Positions 1 to 8,662 of a stretch of DNA of 64,000 nt are shown here, piece by piece. The translations under genes and the position numbers were made by a program. Positions within the stretch are counted from its first letter, which is position 1. The number at the start of each line of letters is the position of its first letter. This DNA comes from Planktophila sp965267775 (GTDB taxonomy: Bacteria > Actinomycetota > Actinomycetes > Nanopelagicales > Nanopelagicaceae). The notes below the pieces were generated by a model that made no database searches, was not told where the DNA came from, and saw nothing but the letters and a program-made list of their open reading frames with translations. The stretch spans positions 186,001 to 250,000 of the forward strand of contig OZ254140.1 of assembly GCA_965267775.1 (NCBI GenBank), written 5' to 3'.

Positions 1-147
1 TTGCGGGTCGGTCGCCACGATGGAGTCGTCGCAGTGGTCGAAACTTTGAAGGGCCATCCGCTCTTCGCCCACATCACCTTGACCCGAAGCGAGCGCTCGC
101 CGATAGCAGCCCTTGTGACCGAGATGCTCGAAGGCCCAATCGCCTAA
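1..147 (+). CDS. PhoH-family ATPase, C-terminal end (partial)
   Basis: Only the last 48 codons are in the window; the gene starts upstream. The visible tail contains the segment KGHPLFAHITLTRSERSPIA, which matches the end of actinobacterial PhoH-like proteins (PIN plus PhoH ATPase, proposed RNA-processing or toxin-antitoxin-linked ATPases). The catalytic P-loop lies outside the window, so the call rests on this tail and on context: in other actinobacteria a phoH gene lies close to fumarase and a secreted transglycosylase, as here. Family assignment is fairly sure; the exact role is not. Confidence 0.7.
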   Translation: MRVGRHDGVVAVVETLKGHPLFAHITLTRSERSPIAALVTEMLEGPIA

Positions 148-367
148 AAAGTACCTCTCTTAAATCTCACAGTCACAAATCGGACATATAGGACTTTGCC
201 CTATCTGACCAGCACTTTTACTTATCCCCATTCCTCACAATTCCTGAGAATTTTCGACTCACGCGGGGAAAAATTTGCGAGATCTCCCGCTGATTGGAAC
301 TCTTTAGCCCAGCACGAGCCACAAGGGCGAGCAGGTCGAGGATTAGAGAGCGGGGTGAGTTACAACG
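148..367 (+). promoter_or_regulatory. Long leader of the transglycosylase gene with possible SD-sequestering fold
   Basis: This 220-bp gap is long for the window. A possible promoter is TTGCCC, 17 bases, then TACTTA (about 193-221), which would leave a leader of about 140 nt. Within it CCCGCT (286-291) can pair with AGCGGG (349-354), CTCT (300-303) with AGAG (345-348), and GCCC (307-310) with GGGC (325-328), giving a nested fold. The outer stem covers part of GGGGTGAG (352-359), the likely Shine-Dalgarno site for the start at 368. Seen by eye only; no known riboswitch consensus was recognised. Confidence 0.35.
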
Positions 368-928
368 ATGTCAGTTAAGAAGTTAACGTCAAGCAAGCGC
401 AACGTCTGGGCTCTCGTTACCGCGACCCTGATTCTCTCAGTCGCCCAGCCAACAGCTAACGGTCTCGACTTCCCAACGACGACCCGCCTTAATCTTCCTG
501 AAGTTCCATCAGCTAGCCTGACGATCTCAAAGGATGTCGATCTCAATCAGAGCGTTGCCGCTCCAATCTCAGAGATGGCAAAGGTTGCAGCGATGGCCCG
601 CCAGGTAGAGCTTGCCCGTAAGGCGACAGGCGCTAAGTACATTGCCCGCACCATTATGCAGAGCGATTACTCATGGGGCGCAGATCAGTACAGCTGCCTC
701 AACCGCCTCTGGACTAAAGAGAGCCATTGGAATTACAAGGCTCATAACTATCGTTCAGGTGCACATGGAATCGCTCAGGCACTTCCAGCGACAAAGATGG
801 AAGTAATCTCAACGGATTGGCGCACCAACCCTGTCACCCAGATTCGTTGGGGACTTCGCTACATCGATCTTCGTTATAGCACCCCATGTAAAGCATGGGC
901 AAAGTTCAAGCGCTCGCACTACTACTAA
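368..928 (+). CDS. Secreted lytic-transglycosylase-like protein
   Basis: The 186-residue product begins with a basic segment and a hydrophobic stretch (residues about 13-30) that reads as a signal peptide. The C-terminal half (about 105-180) has the lysozyme-like/transglycosylase layout common in actinobacteria: a Trp/Cys-rich segment, then LWTKESHWNYKAHN with the catalytic Glu in KES, then GAHGIAQALPATKM and a closing region that reads NPVTQIRWGLRYIDLRY. Such proteins cleave peptidoglycan glycan strands outside the membrane during growth or remodelling. The ATG at 368 is preceded by GGGGTGAG. It is transcribed alone and converges on the fumarase gene. Family firm, substrate details inferred. 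Confidence 0.85.
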   Translation: MSVKKLTSSKRNVWALVTATLILSVAQPTANGLDFPTTTRLNLPEVPSASLTISKDVDLNQSVAAPISEMAKVAAMARQVELARKATGAKYIARTIMQSDYSWGADQYSCLNRLWTKESHWNYKAHNYRSGAHGIAQALPATKMEVISTDWRTNPVTQIRWGLRYIDLRYSTPCKAWAKFKRSHYY

Positions 929-1030
929 GCCCTAGGAAATAAAGCATCGGCAAGCCGCCGACAATGTGCCGAAGTTCGGTCGTAACCGAGAATTTCCAAG
1001 CCTTGCCTATAGCTTTATTTTCCTACGGGC
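929..1030. repeat. Long inverted repeat between convergent genes (possible bidirectional terminator)
   Basis: GCCCTAGGAAATAAAGC (929-945) is matched by its near-perfect complement at 1012-1030 (GCTTTATTTTCCTACGGGC). Between the arms are smaller hairpins such as CGGT-CGTA-ACCG. The right arm covers the last codons and stop of the fumarase gene, the left arm starts right after the stop of the transglycosylase gene. It could stop transcription from both sides, although there is no clean T-run. Confidence 0.4.
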
Positions 1031-2676
1031 TTTGTGCCAATGACAAGTGGGCGCATTGTCTCTGCGAAGAAATCATTGCCCTTATCGTCTACAACGATAA
1101 ATGCCGGGAAGTCCACAACATCAATCTTCCAGACAGCTTCCATCCCTAAATCTTCAAAGTCGAGAACTTCAACCTTCTTAATGCAATCTTGAGCCAAGCG
1201 AGCTGCCGGTCCGCCGATGGATCCAAGGTAGAAACCCCCATGCTTTTCACATGCATCGGTTACGGCCTTTGAACGATTTCCCTTTGCAAGCATCACATGT
1301 GAGCCACCGTGTGCCTGGAAGTAATCGACATATGAATCCATGCGGCCAGCGGTAGTTGGTCCAAATGAACCTGATGCATAACCGGTTGGAGTCTTGGCAG
1401 GACCTGCGTAATAGACGGCGTGGTTCTTCATGTAATCAGGTATTGCCTTGCCCTCATCCAACATCGCCTTGATTCGTGCATGGGCGATATCGCGGGCGAC
1501 AACGATTGTGCCGGTCAATGAAACTCGAGTCTTTACTGGGTACTTCGAAAGTTCGGCACGGATTGCATCCATTGGCTGATTGAGATCGATCTTTACGACG
1601 TTATCGTCGAGATGTGAATCAGTTGTCTCAGGCATAAAGTGAACAGGATCTGTTTCAAGCTGTTCGAGGAAGATTCCATCCTTGGTGATCTTCGCCTTCG
1701 CCTGGCGATCTGCAGAGCATGAGACTGCAATCGCAATCGGAAGTGAAGCGCCGTGGCGGGGTAGGCGAACTACGCGAACATCGTGGCAGAAGTACTTTCC
1801 GCCGAACTGTGCGCCAATTCCCAATGTGCGAGTGAACTCAAGGACCTGCTTCTCAAGGTCGAGATCTCGGAAGCCATGGCCGGTTGCCGCATCTCCTGAA
1901 GTTGGCAGGCTATCGAGGTAGTGAGTCGATGCAAGCTTTGATGTCTTTACACAGTGCTCTGCACTTGTTCCGCCGATAACAATTGCAAGGTGATAGGGAG
2001 GGCACGCTGCAGTTCCCAGTGAGCGGAGTTTCTCATCGAGCCAATTCATAAATGATGCTGGATTGAGAACCGCCTTCGTCTCTTGGTAGAGGTAAGACTT
2101 ATTTGCGCTACCGCCACCCTTAGCGATGAAGAGGAAGTTGTACTCATCTTGATGGTCGCTATCTGCATAAATCTCAATCTGAGCAGGAAGGTTATTGCCG
2201 GTGTTCTTCTCTTCCCATGTTGTTACAGGGGCCATCTGCGAATAGCGAAGGTTGAGCTTTGTATAGGCATCGTAAACGCCCTGAGCGATTGCAACCTCAT
2301 CCTTAGATTCAGTTAAAACGAATTGGCCTTTCTTGCCCATGATCAGAGCGGTGCCAGTGTCCTGACACATTGGCAGAACTCCACCTGCGGCGATATTTGC
2401 ATTCTTTAAGAGGTCGAGTGCAACGAAGCGGTCATTAGCTGAAGCCTCTGGATCCTTCATAATATTTGCGAGCTGTTGTAAGTGATCTGGGCGAAGGTAA
2501 TGTGAAATATCGTGAATTGCCTCTTCGGTCAGCTTTGCAATCGCTTCAGGTTCTACCTGCAAGAACTCTCTATCGCCGAGCTTTACAACTGATACGCCCT
2601 CTTTGCTGATGAGGCGATATTGAGTTGTGTCTTCACCGAGTGGAAGTAAATCTGAATATGAGAATGTAGGAGACAT
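1015..2676 (-). CDS. fumA: Class I fumarate hydratase, [4Fe-4S] type
   Basis: A 553-residue single-chain class I fumarase, which interconverts fumarate and malate in the TCA cycle in the cytosol. Three cysteines sit where the iron-sulfur ligands of the family are expected: C104 in MCQDTGTA, C225 in AACPPYH and C320 in AVSCSAD. Length matches the single-polypeptide FumA/FumB form. It follows xseB directly: the xseB stop ends at 2677 and this start is at 2676, so it is probably co-transcribed with xseB. Many actinobacteria carry the iron-free class II FumC instead; the oxygen-sensitive class I form is usual in others. Identity is certain; the A/B symbol only marks the class. Confidence 0.93.
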   Translation of the reverse strand: MSPTFSYSDLLPLGEDTTQYRLISKEGVSVVKLGDREFLQVEPEAIAKLTEEAIHDISHYLRPDHLQQLANIMKDPEASANDRFVALDLLKNANIAAGGVLPMCQDTGTALIMGKKGQFVLTESKDEVAIAQGVYDAYTKLNLRYSQMAPVTTWEEKNTGNNLPAQIEIYADSDHQDEYNFLFIAKGGGSANKSYLYQETKAVLNPASFMNWLDEKLRSLGTAACPPYHLAIVIGGTSAEHCVKTSKLASTHYLDSLPTSGDAATGHGFRDLDLEKQVLEFTRTLGIGAQFGGKYFCHDVRVVRLPRHGASLPIAIAVSCSADRQAKAKITKDGIFLEQLETDPVHFMPETTDSHLDDNVVKIDLNQPMDAIRAELSKYPVKTRVSLTGTIVVARDIAHARIKAMLDEGKAIPDYMKNHAVYYAGPAKTPTGYASGSFGPTTAGRMDSYVDYFQAHGGSHVMLAKGNRSKAVTDACEKHGGFYLGSIGGPAARLAQDCIKKVEVLDFEDLGMEAVWKIDVVDFPAFIVVDDKGNDFFAETMRPLVIGTKPVGK

Positions 2677-2874
2677 TTACTTAGCCTCCTTCTTCACCGA
2701 AGCGAGTTTTTCCTTTGCGCCATCGAGCCACTCTTGGCAGATCTTCGCTAGCTCTTCGCCGCGCTCCCAGAGCTTGAGCGACTCTTCGAGAGAGGCGCTT
2801 CCATCTTCAAGGGATTCAACAATTTCAGCGAGTTCATCACGGGCTGCTTCATAGGAGAGCTTCTTTTCGGCCAT
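2677..2874 (-). CDS. xseB: Exodeoxyribonuclease VII small subunit
   Basis: A 65-residue acidic helical protein with the family pattern (SYEAARDELAEIVESLEDGS, then LWERGEELAKICQ). It wraps around XseA to form exonuclease VII, which degrades single-stranded DNA from both ends. On the minus strand TAGATT lies 7-12 bases before the ATG, so the mRNA for xseB and the fumarase is probably leaderless. xseA lies 64 bp upstream in the same direction. Length and sequence are typical. Confidence 0.93.
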   Translation of the reverse strand: MAEKKLSYEAARDELAEIVESLEDGSASLEESLKLWERGEELAKICQEWLDGAKEKLASVKKEAK

Positions 2875-2938
2875 GAGCCAAATCTACTCCCGGCCAGCTT
2901 TTGGCACTCATATGGCCAAGGCCATTGAGATGTGAGAT

Positions 2939-4135
2939 TTAAACGACTGTGGCGCTGGTCTCGCCCTTTGCGACCTTAATCGCAAGGAGATCTCCTGATT
3001 TCAGCGCTTTCGGGTCACGGATGACCTCGCCCTTGGCATTGCGCACGACTGAATAGCCACGGTCAAGAGTTGATTGAGGAGAGAGCGAACGAAGGTGGGC
3101 GGTAATCGCCTTGAGCTCTTTCCGTTCTGCATCAATCGTTGCGGTGAAACTTCTCGTCGAACGTTGGCGGAGGTCGATGAGCTCATCGTTCAAGATAGTA
3201 AGAAATGCGCCAGGATCCTTCATGACAGGGCGCGATCTCAACTGCGCAATGAAGTTACCTTCATATTCAATGCGAGAAGCGAGTGCGCGGTATGCGCGAT
3301 CGCGAAGTTTCTGAATATTGCTCGACTCCTCAGCTATATCCGGGACAACTCGCTTTGCAGCATCAGTCGGAGTTGATGCTCGGTAATCTGCAACGAGATC
3401 GAGAAGTGGCGAATCCTTCTCATGGCCAATCGCACTGACGATGGGAGTTTCGCATTGAGCTGCAAGTCGCACCAGCGACTCATCGCTAAAGGGCAATAGA
3501 TCTTCAAAGGAACCACCGCCGCGAGTAATGATGATGACATCTACTTCGCTATCGGCTTCAAGTTCACGTAACGCAGCTGAGACTTCGACAACTGCTGCAG
3601 CTCCCTGAACAGTTACCTCACGAATCTCAAATTCAACCGCCGGCCAACGACGCCGTGCATTTTCGACGACATCTTTCTCGGCATCCGTATTGCGTCCGCA
3701 GATTAAGCCGACCTTGCGTGGCAGAACTGGGAGTGGAACTTTTCTATCGATAGAGAAGAGACCTTCTTCGGCAAGTAGAGATTTCAGCGCCTCAAGCCGC
3801 GCCAATAATTCTCCGACACCTACTTGGCGAATCTCTTTCGCTGACATCGAGAGCGTTCCAGATTTTGTATACCAAGATGGCTTCGCATAGATAACAACGC
3901 GAGCATTAGCTGGCAGTGGCTTCACGGCGGCGATGACCGACTTGTGGCACATGACTGAAAGGCTCATATCTGCGCTCGTATCGCGAAGGCGCATAAAGGC
4001 CATCATTCCGCTGCGTTCATTGAGCTCTGCGATCTCACCTTCAATCCAGATTGGTCCGAGGCGGTCCACATACTCTTTTATCGCTTCAGTGACCACGCGT
4101 ACTGGCGCAGGGGATTCACTTGAAGTTTCGAACAT
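2939..4135 (-). CDS. xseA: Exodeoxyribonuclease VII large subunit
   Basis: A 398-residue catalytic subunit of exonuclease VII. The N-terminal part (to about 100) is the OB-fold that binds single-stranded DNA (GPIWIEGEIAEL). The catalytic core has the family signatures GRNTDAEKDV (about 150) and IIITRGGGSFEDLLPFSDE (about 200-220), followed by a helical region that binds XseB and a C-terminal RGYSVV motif. Start chosen at the ATG whose -12 to -7 bases are TAGCCT, a leaderless pattern shared with the divergent ispH only 25 bp away. Works with xseB in mismatch repair and DNA-damage processing. Confidence 0.95.
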   Translation of the reverse strand: MFETSSESPAPVRVVTEAIKEYVDRLGPIWIEGEIAELNERSGMMAFMRLRDTSADMSLSVMCHKSVIAAVKPLPANARVVIYAKPSWYTKSGTLSMSAKEIRQVGVGELLARLEALKSLLAEEGLFSIDRKVPLPVLPRKVGLICGRNTDAEKDVVENARRRWPAVEFEIREVTVQGAAAVVEVSAALRELEADSEVDVIIITRGGGSFEDLLPFSDESLVRLAAQCETPIVSAIGHEKDSPLLDLVADYRASTPTDAAKRVVPDIAEESSNIQKLRDRAYRALASRIEYEGNFIAQLRSRPVMKDPGAFLTILNDELIDLRQRSTRSFTATIDAERKELKAITAHLRSLSPQSTLDRGYSVVRNAKGEVIRDPKALKSGDLLAIKVAKGETSATVV

Positions 4136-4160
4136 GGGGCAAGGCTAATAGACTGCACCC
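4136..4160. promoter_or_regulatory. Divergent leaderless promoters, xseA / ispH
   Basis: Only 25 bp separate the two start codons. On the plus strand TAGACT (4149-4154) ends six bases before the ispH ATG; on the minus strand TAGCCT (complement of 4142-4147) ends six bases before the xseA ATG. Each is a TANNNT -10 element at the distance that puts the transcription start on the A of the ATG. The region is nearly identical to the one at 22765-22789. Confidence 0.65.
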
Positions 4161-5114
4161 ATGACCAAGAGAGTTTTGATCGCTGCGCCGCGTGGATATT
4201 GTGCTGGCGTTGACCGCGCTATTGTCACAGTTGAAAAGGCGCTCGAGCTCTATGGCGCTCCTCTCTATGTTCGCAAAGAGATTGTTCATAATAAGCATGT
4301 AGTTGCAACTCTCGAACAGCGCGGAGTCATCTTCGTCAACGAGACCGATGAAGTTCCCGAAGGAAAGACCGTGGTCTTCTCTGCACACGGCGTTTCACCT
4401 GCAGTACATGCTGAGGCTGAACGTCGTAACCTCAAAACTATCGATGCGACATGTCCGCTCGTGACAAAGGTTCACCACGAAGTAAAGCGCTTTGCAGATG
4501 CCGATACAGAGATTCTCTTGATCGGCCACGAAGGCCATGAAGAGGTAGAAGGAACTGCTGGTGAAGCACCTGGACAAGTTCGAGTTGTCGATGGTTTAGA
4601 TGGTGCGCGCAATGTGCAACCAACTCCTGGAAAGAATTTAATTTGGCTGAGCCAGACAACTCTCAGCGTTGATGAGACTCTCGAATCCGTTGCAATTCTC
4701 AAAGAGCGATTCCCTGAGATTGCATCTCCTCCATCAGATGATATTTGTTATGCGACGCAGAACCGCCAAGAGGCAATCCGCAGCATTGCTGCGCAATCAG
4801 ATTTGGTGCTCGTGGTGGGATCAACAAACTCTTCCAACTCAGTTCGCCTTGTTGAAGTAGCGCTTGAATATGGTGCAAAGGCTGCCTATCTCGTTGATTA
4901 TGCATCAGAGGCTAAGGATGAATGGCTTGAAGGCGTCGAGACTGTTGGCGTAACAAGTGGTGCATCTGTCCCAGAGATTTTGGTTCGCGACTTATTGAAG
5001 TGGCTTGAGATGCATGGCTTCCATGACCAGCAGGAGGTAGAGGCGAAGAAAGAGTCACTGACATTCGCTCTTCCGCAGAATCTTCGTGCAGAGATGAAGG
5101 CAGCTGGAAAATAA
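4161..5114 (+). CDS. ispH: 4-hydroxy-3-methylbut-2-enyl diphosphate reductase (IspH/LytB)
   Basis: The last enzyme of the MEP isoprenoid pathway: it reduces HMBPP to IPP and DMAPP with a [4Fe-4S] cluster. The three cluster cysteines are present: C14 (RGYCAGVDRA), C98 (DATCPLV) and C196 (DICYATQNRQ). AHGVSP and the NSSNS substrate-binding motif are also intact. Length (317) is normal. The ATG is preceded by a TAGACT hexamer for leaderless transcription. The next gene begins inside its stop codon (TAATG), so the two are co-transcribed. Confidence 0.96.
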   Translation: MTKRVLIAAPRGYCAGVDRAIVTVEKALELYGAPLYVRKEIVHNKHVVATLEQRGVIFVNETDEVPEGKTVVFSAHGVSPAVHAEAERRNLKTIDATCPLVTKVHHEVKRFADADTEILLIGHEGHEEVEGTAGEAPGQVRVVDGLDGARNVQPTPGKNLIWLSQTTLSVDETLESVAILKERFPEIASPPSDDICYATQNRQEAIRSIAAQSDLVLVVGSTNSSNSVRLVEVALEYGAKAAYLVDYASEAKDEWLEGVETVGVTSGASVPEILVRDLLKWLEMHGFHDQQEVEAKKESLTFALPQNLRAEMKAAGK

Positions 5115-5905
5115 TGACTCTGTTAGTTGAGCTCCCTCAAGGTCAGCTGGCGATTAACATCTTTGAGCCTTCGGAATATAAGGGCGATGCAATCCTGATC
5201 CACGGCTTTACTGGAAGTAAAGAAGATTTCGACTATATCGGCCCACTCTTGGCAGCCGAGGGTTATCGCACCTTTGCTCCAGATAACCGGGGGATTCATG
5301 AATCACCGCATGCTCTCGATAAATCACAGTATTCAATGCTCGCTTATGCCCGCGATGTAATCGAGATTGCAGAGCACTTTCAACTCTCTTCTCCGCATCT
5401 CTTCGGCCACTCATATGGAGGAGCCGTTGCACAGCGTGCAGTTATTGCAGAACCTGAGCTCTTTCAATCACTCACTCTCTTCTGCTCTGGACCACATGCC
5501 CGCGAAAATCTCGGTATCTCAACGATCATCCTTGAGAAGCTTGTTGGAAAGAGTATGCAAGAGGGCTGGGATGAATTTGCTGAGCCGATGTATGTAGGCC
5601 ACAAGCGCAGAAGCCTGATGGAGAAGCGATGGCTGGCAAATGACCCACGATCTATATTGGCGCAAGCCCATGATCTATCAACATTCACATCGGTGATTCC
5701 AACACTTGCTGAGACGAAGATTGCCTCACATGTTATCTATGGTGAGAGCGATGATGCATGGCCGCTTGAGATGCAGAATCAGATGGCAGCCGATTTATCC
5801 GCGCCTGTTACCGTCATTGAAGATGCAGGCCACTGCCCCAATGAAGATCAACCTGAGGCGACAGCAACTGCAATCGCTCGCTTCTGGAATAGCTTAAAGA
5901 GTTAA
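5114..5905 (+). CDS. Alpha/beta hydrolase
   Basis: A 263-residue alpha/beta-hydrolase fold protein. The oxyanion segment is LIHGFTGSKEDF (about 28-39), the nucleophile is S100 in GHSYGG, the acid is probably D213 or D214 (YGESDDAWP) and the base is H240 (EDAGHCPNED). No signal peptide, so cytosolic. Substrate cannot be told from sequence; relatives include esterases, haloperoxidase-like and epoxide-hydrolase-like enzymes. Its ATG overlaps the ispH stop codon, and it overlaps the convergent membrane-protein gene by four bases at its own end. Confidence 0.85.
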   Translation: MTLLVELPQGQLAINIFEPSEYKGDAILIHGFTGSKEDFDYIGPLLAAEGYRTFAPDNRGIHESPHALDKSQYSMLAYARDVIEIAEHFQLSSPHLFGHSYGGAVAQRAVIAEPELFQSLTLFCSGPHARENLGISTIILEKLVGKSMQEGWDEFAEPMYVGHKRRSLMEKRWLANDPRSILAQAHDLSTFTSVIPTLAETKIASHVIYGESDDAWPLEMQNQMAADLSAPVTVIEDAGHCPNEDQPEATATAIARFWNSLKS

Positions 5906-6339
5906 GCGGTAGCTTCTCGACGCTTTGAAAGACGGTTCTTCGCCTTCTCATTGAGGTATTGATACCAGCCATAGGCAGATGCAATAAGTAGGAACGGTGC
6001 AACGCTTGCAAGGGATGCCATAAAGTCAACACCCACACGTGAGATGCGAACTCCATCCGTCATGATTGTGTAGATAAGAATTGTTGCAGCGTATGCAAGC
6101 GGTGGAGTGACAGCGGTGACGTAACGAGTACCGGTGCGACCATATGCAACACCGCCGTATGTGACAACAATGAGAACAAGTCCAGAGAGAAATCCTGCGC
6201 CGCTGCGGATAAAGAGCTCAGCGAAGGTGAAGAGAGCGATGAAGAGAATCTGTAGAACGACGATGCCCTCTTTCTTCAACCCAGGGCCTGGGATTGTTGG
6301 CTTCTTGATTGAAAGTTTTTGTTCTGACATTGCGCTCAC
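5902..6339 (-). CDS. DUF6542-type small membrane protein
   Basis: A 145-residue integral membrane protein with four hydrophobic segments (about 27-45, 49-66, 78-94, 105-125) and basic cytosolic tail (KNRLSKRREATA). Proteins like this sit next to ispH/rmuC/ychF in many actinobacteria and are described as DUF6542; no function is known. The start could be the first ATG (6339) or the one three codons in (6330); the first overlaps the rmuC stop by four bases, which suggests translational coupling. Confidence 0.7.
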   Translation of the reverse strand: MSAMSEQKLSIKKPTIPGPGLKKEGIVVLQILFIALFTFAELFIRSGAGFLSGLVLIVVTYGGVAYGRTGTRYVTAVTPPLAYAATILIYTIMTDGVRISRVGVDFMASLASVAPFLLIASAYGWYQYLNEKAKNRLSKRREATA

Positions 6340-7502
6340 TCCTCAACGATCTCTACATCAATAAAATCTTCGGCATCAACGAGCTCTGGGTTATTGAGTT
6401 CGCGAACATCTGCAGGGGCCTCAGGATATGGGATTGCAAGCTTTTCCTTATCTCCTGCAACACCTAGTGCGCTGATTTTCTTCGCTGGGCTAAGAACAGT
6501 CTTCTCTGCAGTTGGAATCAAATCTTCATACGCCTTTGAAGTGTTATTAATTGCTTTGCCAACAGCGACGATCTTTCCGTGAAGCAGTGTGATGTTCTTC
6601 AAGAAAGTTGAAGCTACCTTGGTGATGTCATCGGCATTTTCAGCCAATTTATTGCGGGTAAAGATATGGCCCACAGTACGAAGCAGCGCCATCATCGAAG
6701 TTGGCGTAGCGATTGTGACCCCGACCTTAAAGGCCTTCTCGAGAAGCATAGGATCAAGTCGAAGCGCCTCAGCGAGCAAGGTCTCAAATGGGAGGAAGAG
6801 AACTACAACATCAGGGCTACCTGCGGATTTGTGATAACCGCGCTTTGCAAGGGCATCAACATGCTTCAAGAGATCCTTTGTATGTGAAGCGAGGTAATCG
6901 TCACGCAGCGATTGATCTTCTGTCGCAAATGCATCGAGGAAGCGCTCAAAGGGAAACTTTGAATCGATAAAGATTCGTGAATTGCCCGGCATCTTTACAG
7001 TGATATCTGGAATACCTGAAGAGTCAGCATCAGTTGTAGATCGTTGTGCATCGTATTCAATACCTTCACGAAGACCTGCCTGCTCGAGTAAGAGCTCGAG
7101 CTGCGCCTCGCCGAACTTTCCACGTGATTGTGAACTAGAGAGCGCTCCAGCAATCTTGCGAGTCTCATCAAATAGGTTGGTAGATGCATTACGCATCTCG
7201 TTGATTGTTGAAGTGAGTTCGACCTCTGACTTCACACGCTTCTCTGCAGCATCTTGTGCCTGCACGCGCATACGTTCGACAGTCGCCTTCATCTCCTCCA
7301 TCTGCGTTGCAATCTTTGCCTGGCTCTCATTCTTGCTCTCGGCATCCTTCAACCGCTCTTCACTCTTCTCAAGAAGCGCCTTGAGAGCAACGAGATCATT
7401 GGATGCGGCAGAGCTCTCTGATTTACCGAAACGAAGGCCGAGAACGAGACCGATAGATAAACCAATAAGCAGGACGAGAGATGTAATCAATGCGTTGGAC
7501 AT
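6336..7502 (-). CDS. rmuC: RmuC-family DNA recombination protein
   Basis: A 388-residue protein with an N-terminal membrane anchor (residues 3-24), a long coiled coil (about 35-120) and the RmuC nuclease-like domain (about 125-350), including GKFGEAQLELLLEQAGL and IPDITVKMPGNSRIFIDSKF. RmuC is linked to limiting inversions at short inverted repeats and is distantly related to restriction-endonuclease folds (the D...DSK pattern). Sits upstream of, and overlaps, the DUF6542 gene. Divergent from ychF with 78 bp between. Confidence 0.92.
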   Translation of the reverse strand: MSNALITSLVLLIGLSIGLVLGLRFGKSESSAASNDLVALKALLEKSEERLKDAESKNESQAKIATQMEEMKATVERMRVQAQDAAEKRVKSEVELTSTINEMRNASTNLFDETRKIAGALSSSQSRGKFGEAQLELLLEQAGLREGIEYDAQRSTTDADSSGIPDITVKMPGNSRIFIDSKFPFERFLDAFATEDQSLRDDYLASHTKDLLKHVDALAKRGYHKSAGSPDVVVLFLPFETLLAEALRLDPMLLEKAFKVGVTIATPTSMMALLRTVGHIFTRNKLAENADDITKVASTFLKNITLLHGKIVAVGKAINNTSKAYEDLIPTAEKTVLSPAKKISALGVAGDKEKLAIPYPEAPADVRELNNPELVDAEDFIDVEIVEE

Positions 7503-7580
7503 GGGGCTATCGTCGCAGGGGAGGGTGACAAATCGGCTGATTTCACGGATGCCCAGCGTGGGCCGTACCCTTAGCTCACT

Positions 7581-8654
7581 ATGAGCCTCTCCATTGGAAT
7601 TGTCGGACTTCCCAACGTTGGAAAATCGACCCTCTTTAACGCCCTGACCAAGAACAACGTCCTCGCTGCGAACTACCCCTTCGCAACAATCGAGCCAAAC
7701 GTAGGTGTGGTCGGTGTACCGGATGAGCGCCTAGCAAAGCTTGCAACAATCTTCGGTTCTGAAAAGCTCCTTCCTGCCGCTCTCTCATTCGTTGATATCG
7801 CAGGAATCGTGAAGGGCGCATCTGAGGGTGCTGGCCTTGGCAATAAGTTCCTTGCAAATATCCGTGAGACTGATGCAATCTGTCAGGTAATCCGCGTCTT
7901 CACGGATGGCGATGTTGTCCACGTTGATGGCCGCGTAGATCCTTCAAGTGATATCGAAACTATTAATACAGAGCTCGCGCTCGCCGACCTTCAGACAATT
8001 GAGAAGGCGATCCCACGTCTTGAAAAAGAGGCGCGCACGGATAAGTCAAAGAGTTCAGTTCTGGAAGCAGTCAAAGAGGCAGAGGCACATCTTCAATCAG
8101 GTAAGCCACTTTCAACTTCAAAGGTCGATCTCTCACTGATTTACGAATTGCACCTTCTTACTGCAAAGCCATTCCTCTACGTATTTAACGTCGATGCTGC
8201 AGAGCTTGGTGATCAAGAACTTCGCGCAAAGCTATCTGCGCTCGTTGCACCAGCTGAGGCAATCTTTTTGGATGCAAAGACAGAGGCAGAGCTTGCAGAA
8301 CTTCCAGATGAGGATGCGCTCGAACTGCTTGAGGCAGTTGGAATGACAGAACCAGGTCTTGCAACACTTGCTCGCGTTGGTTTCGACACTCTTGGTCTTC
8401 AGACTTACTTAACAGCAGGTCCAAAAGAGGCTCGTGCATGGACAATTCATAAGGGTGACACTGCGCCGATGGCTGCCGGTGTTATTCACACTGATTTCCA
8501 GAAGGGCTTTATCAAAGCTGAAATCGTTTCATTCGATGATTTGATGGCAGCGGGATCAATGGCTGATGCGAAGTCTGCCGGCAAGGTGCGTATGGAAGGT
8601 AAGGAGTACGTCATGCACGATGGTGACGTAGTCGAATTCCGCTTCAACGTTTAA
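7581..8654 (+). CDS. ychF: Redox-regulated ribosome-associated ATPase YchF/OLA1
   Basis: A 357-residue Obg-family P-loop protein. G1 is GLPNVGKST (8-16), G3 is DIAG, and the G4 position reads FNVDAAE, the altered motif that makes YchF prefer ATP to GTP. The C-terminal TGS domain (about 270-357) includes the typical TIHKGDTAPMAAGVIHTDF segment. YchF binds ribosomes and is linked to oxidative stress and translation initiation. TACCCT lies about ten bases upstream of the ATG, so the transcript has almost no leader. Confidence 0.95.
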   Translation: MSLSIGIVGLPNVGKSTLFNALTKNNVLAANYPFATIEPNVGVVGVPDERLAKLATIFGSEKLLPAALSFVDIAGIVKGASEGAGLGNKFLANIRETDAICQVIRVFTDGDVVHVDGRVDPSSDIETINTELALADLQTIEKAIPRLEKEARTDKSKSSVLEAVKEAEAHLQSGKPLSTSKVDLSLIYELHLLTAKPFLYVFNVDAAELGDQELRAKLSALVAPAEAIFLDAKTEAELAELPDEDALELLEAVGMTEPGLATLARVGFDTLGLQTYLTAGPKEARAWTIHKGDTAPMAAGVIHTDFQKGFIKAEIVSFDDLMAAGSMADAKSAGKVRMEGKEYVMHDGDVVEFRFNV

Positions 8655-8662
8655 TAGGAAAG

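Noticed and set aside
148..367. c-di-AMP (ydaO) riboswitch before the transglycosylase
   Set aside because: The expected conserved ends of that riboswitch could not be found in the leader; only generic pairing is visible.
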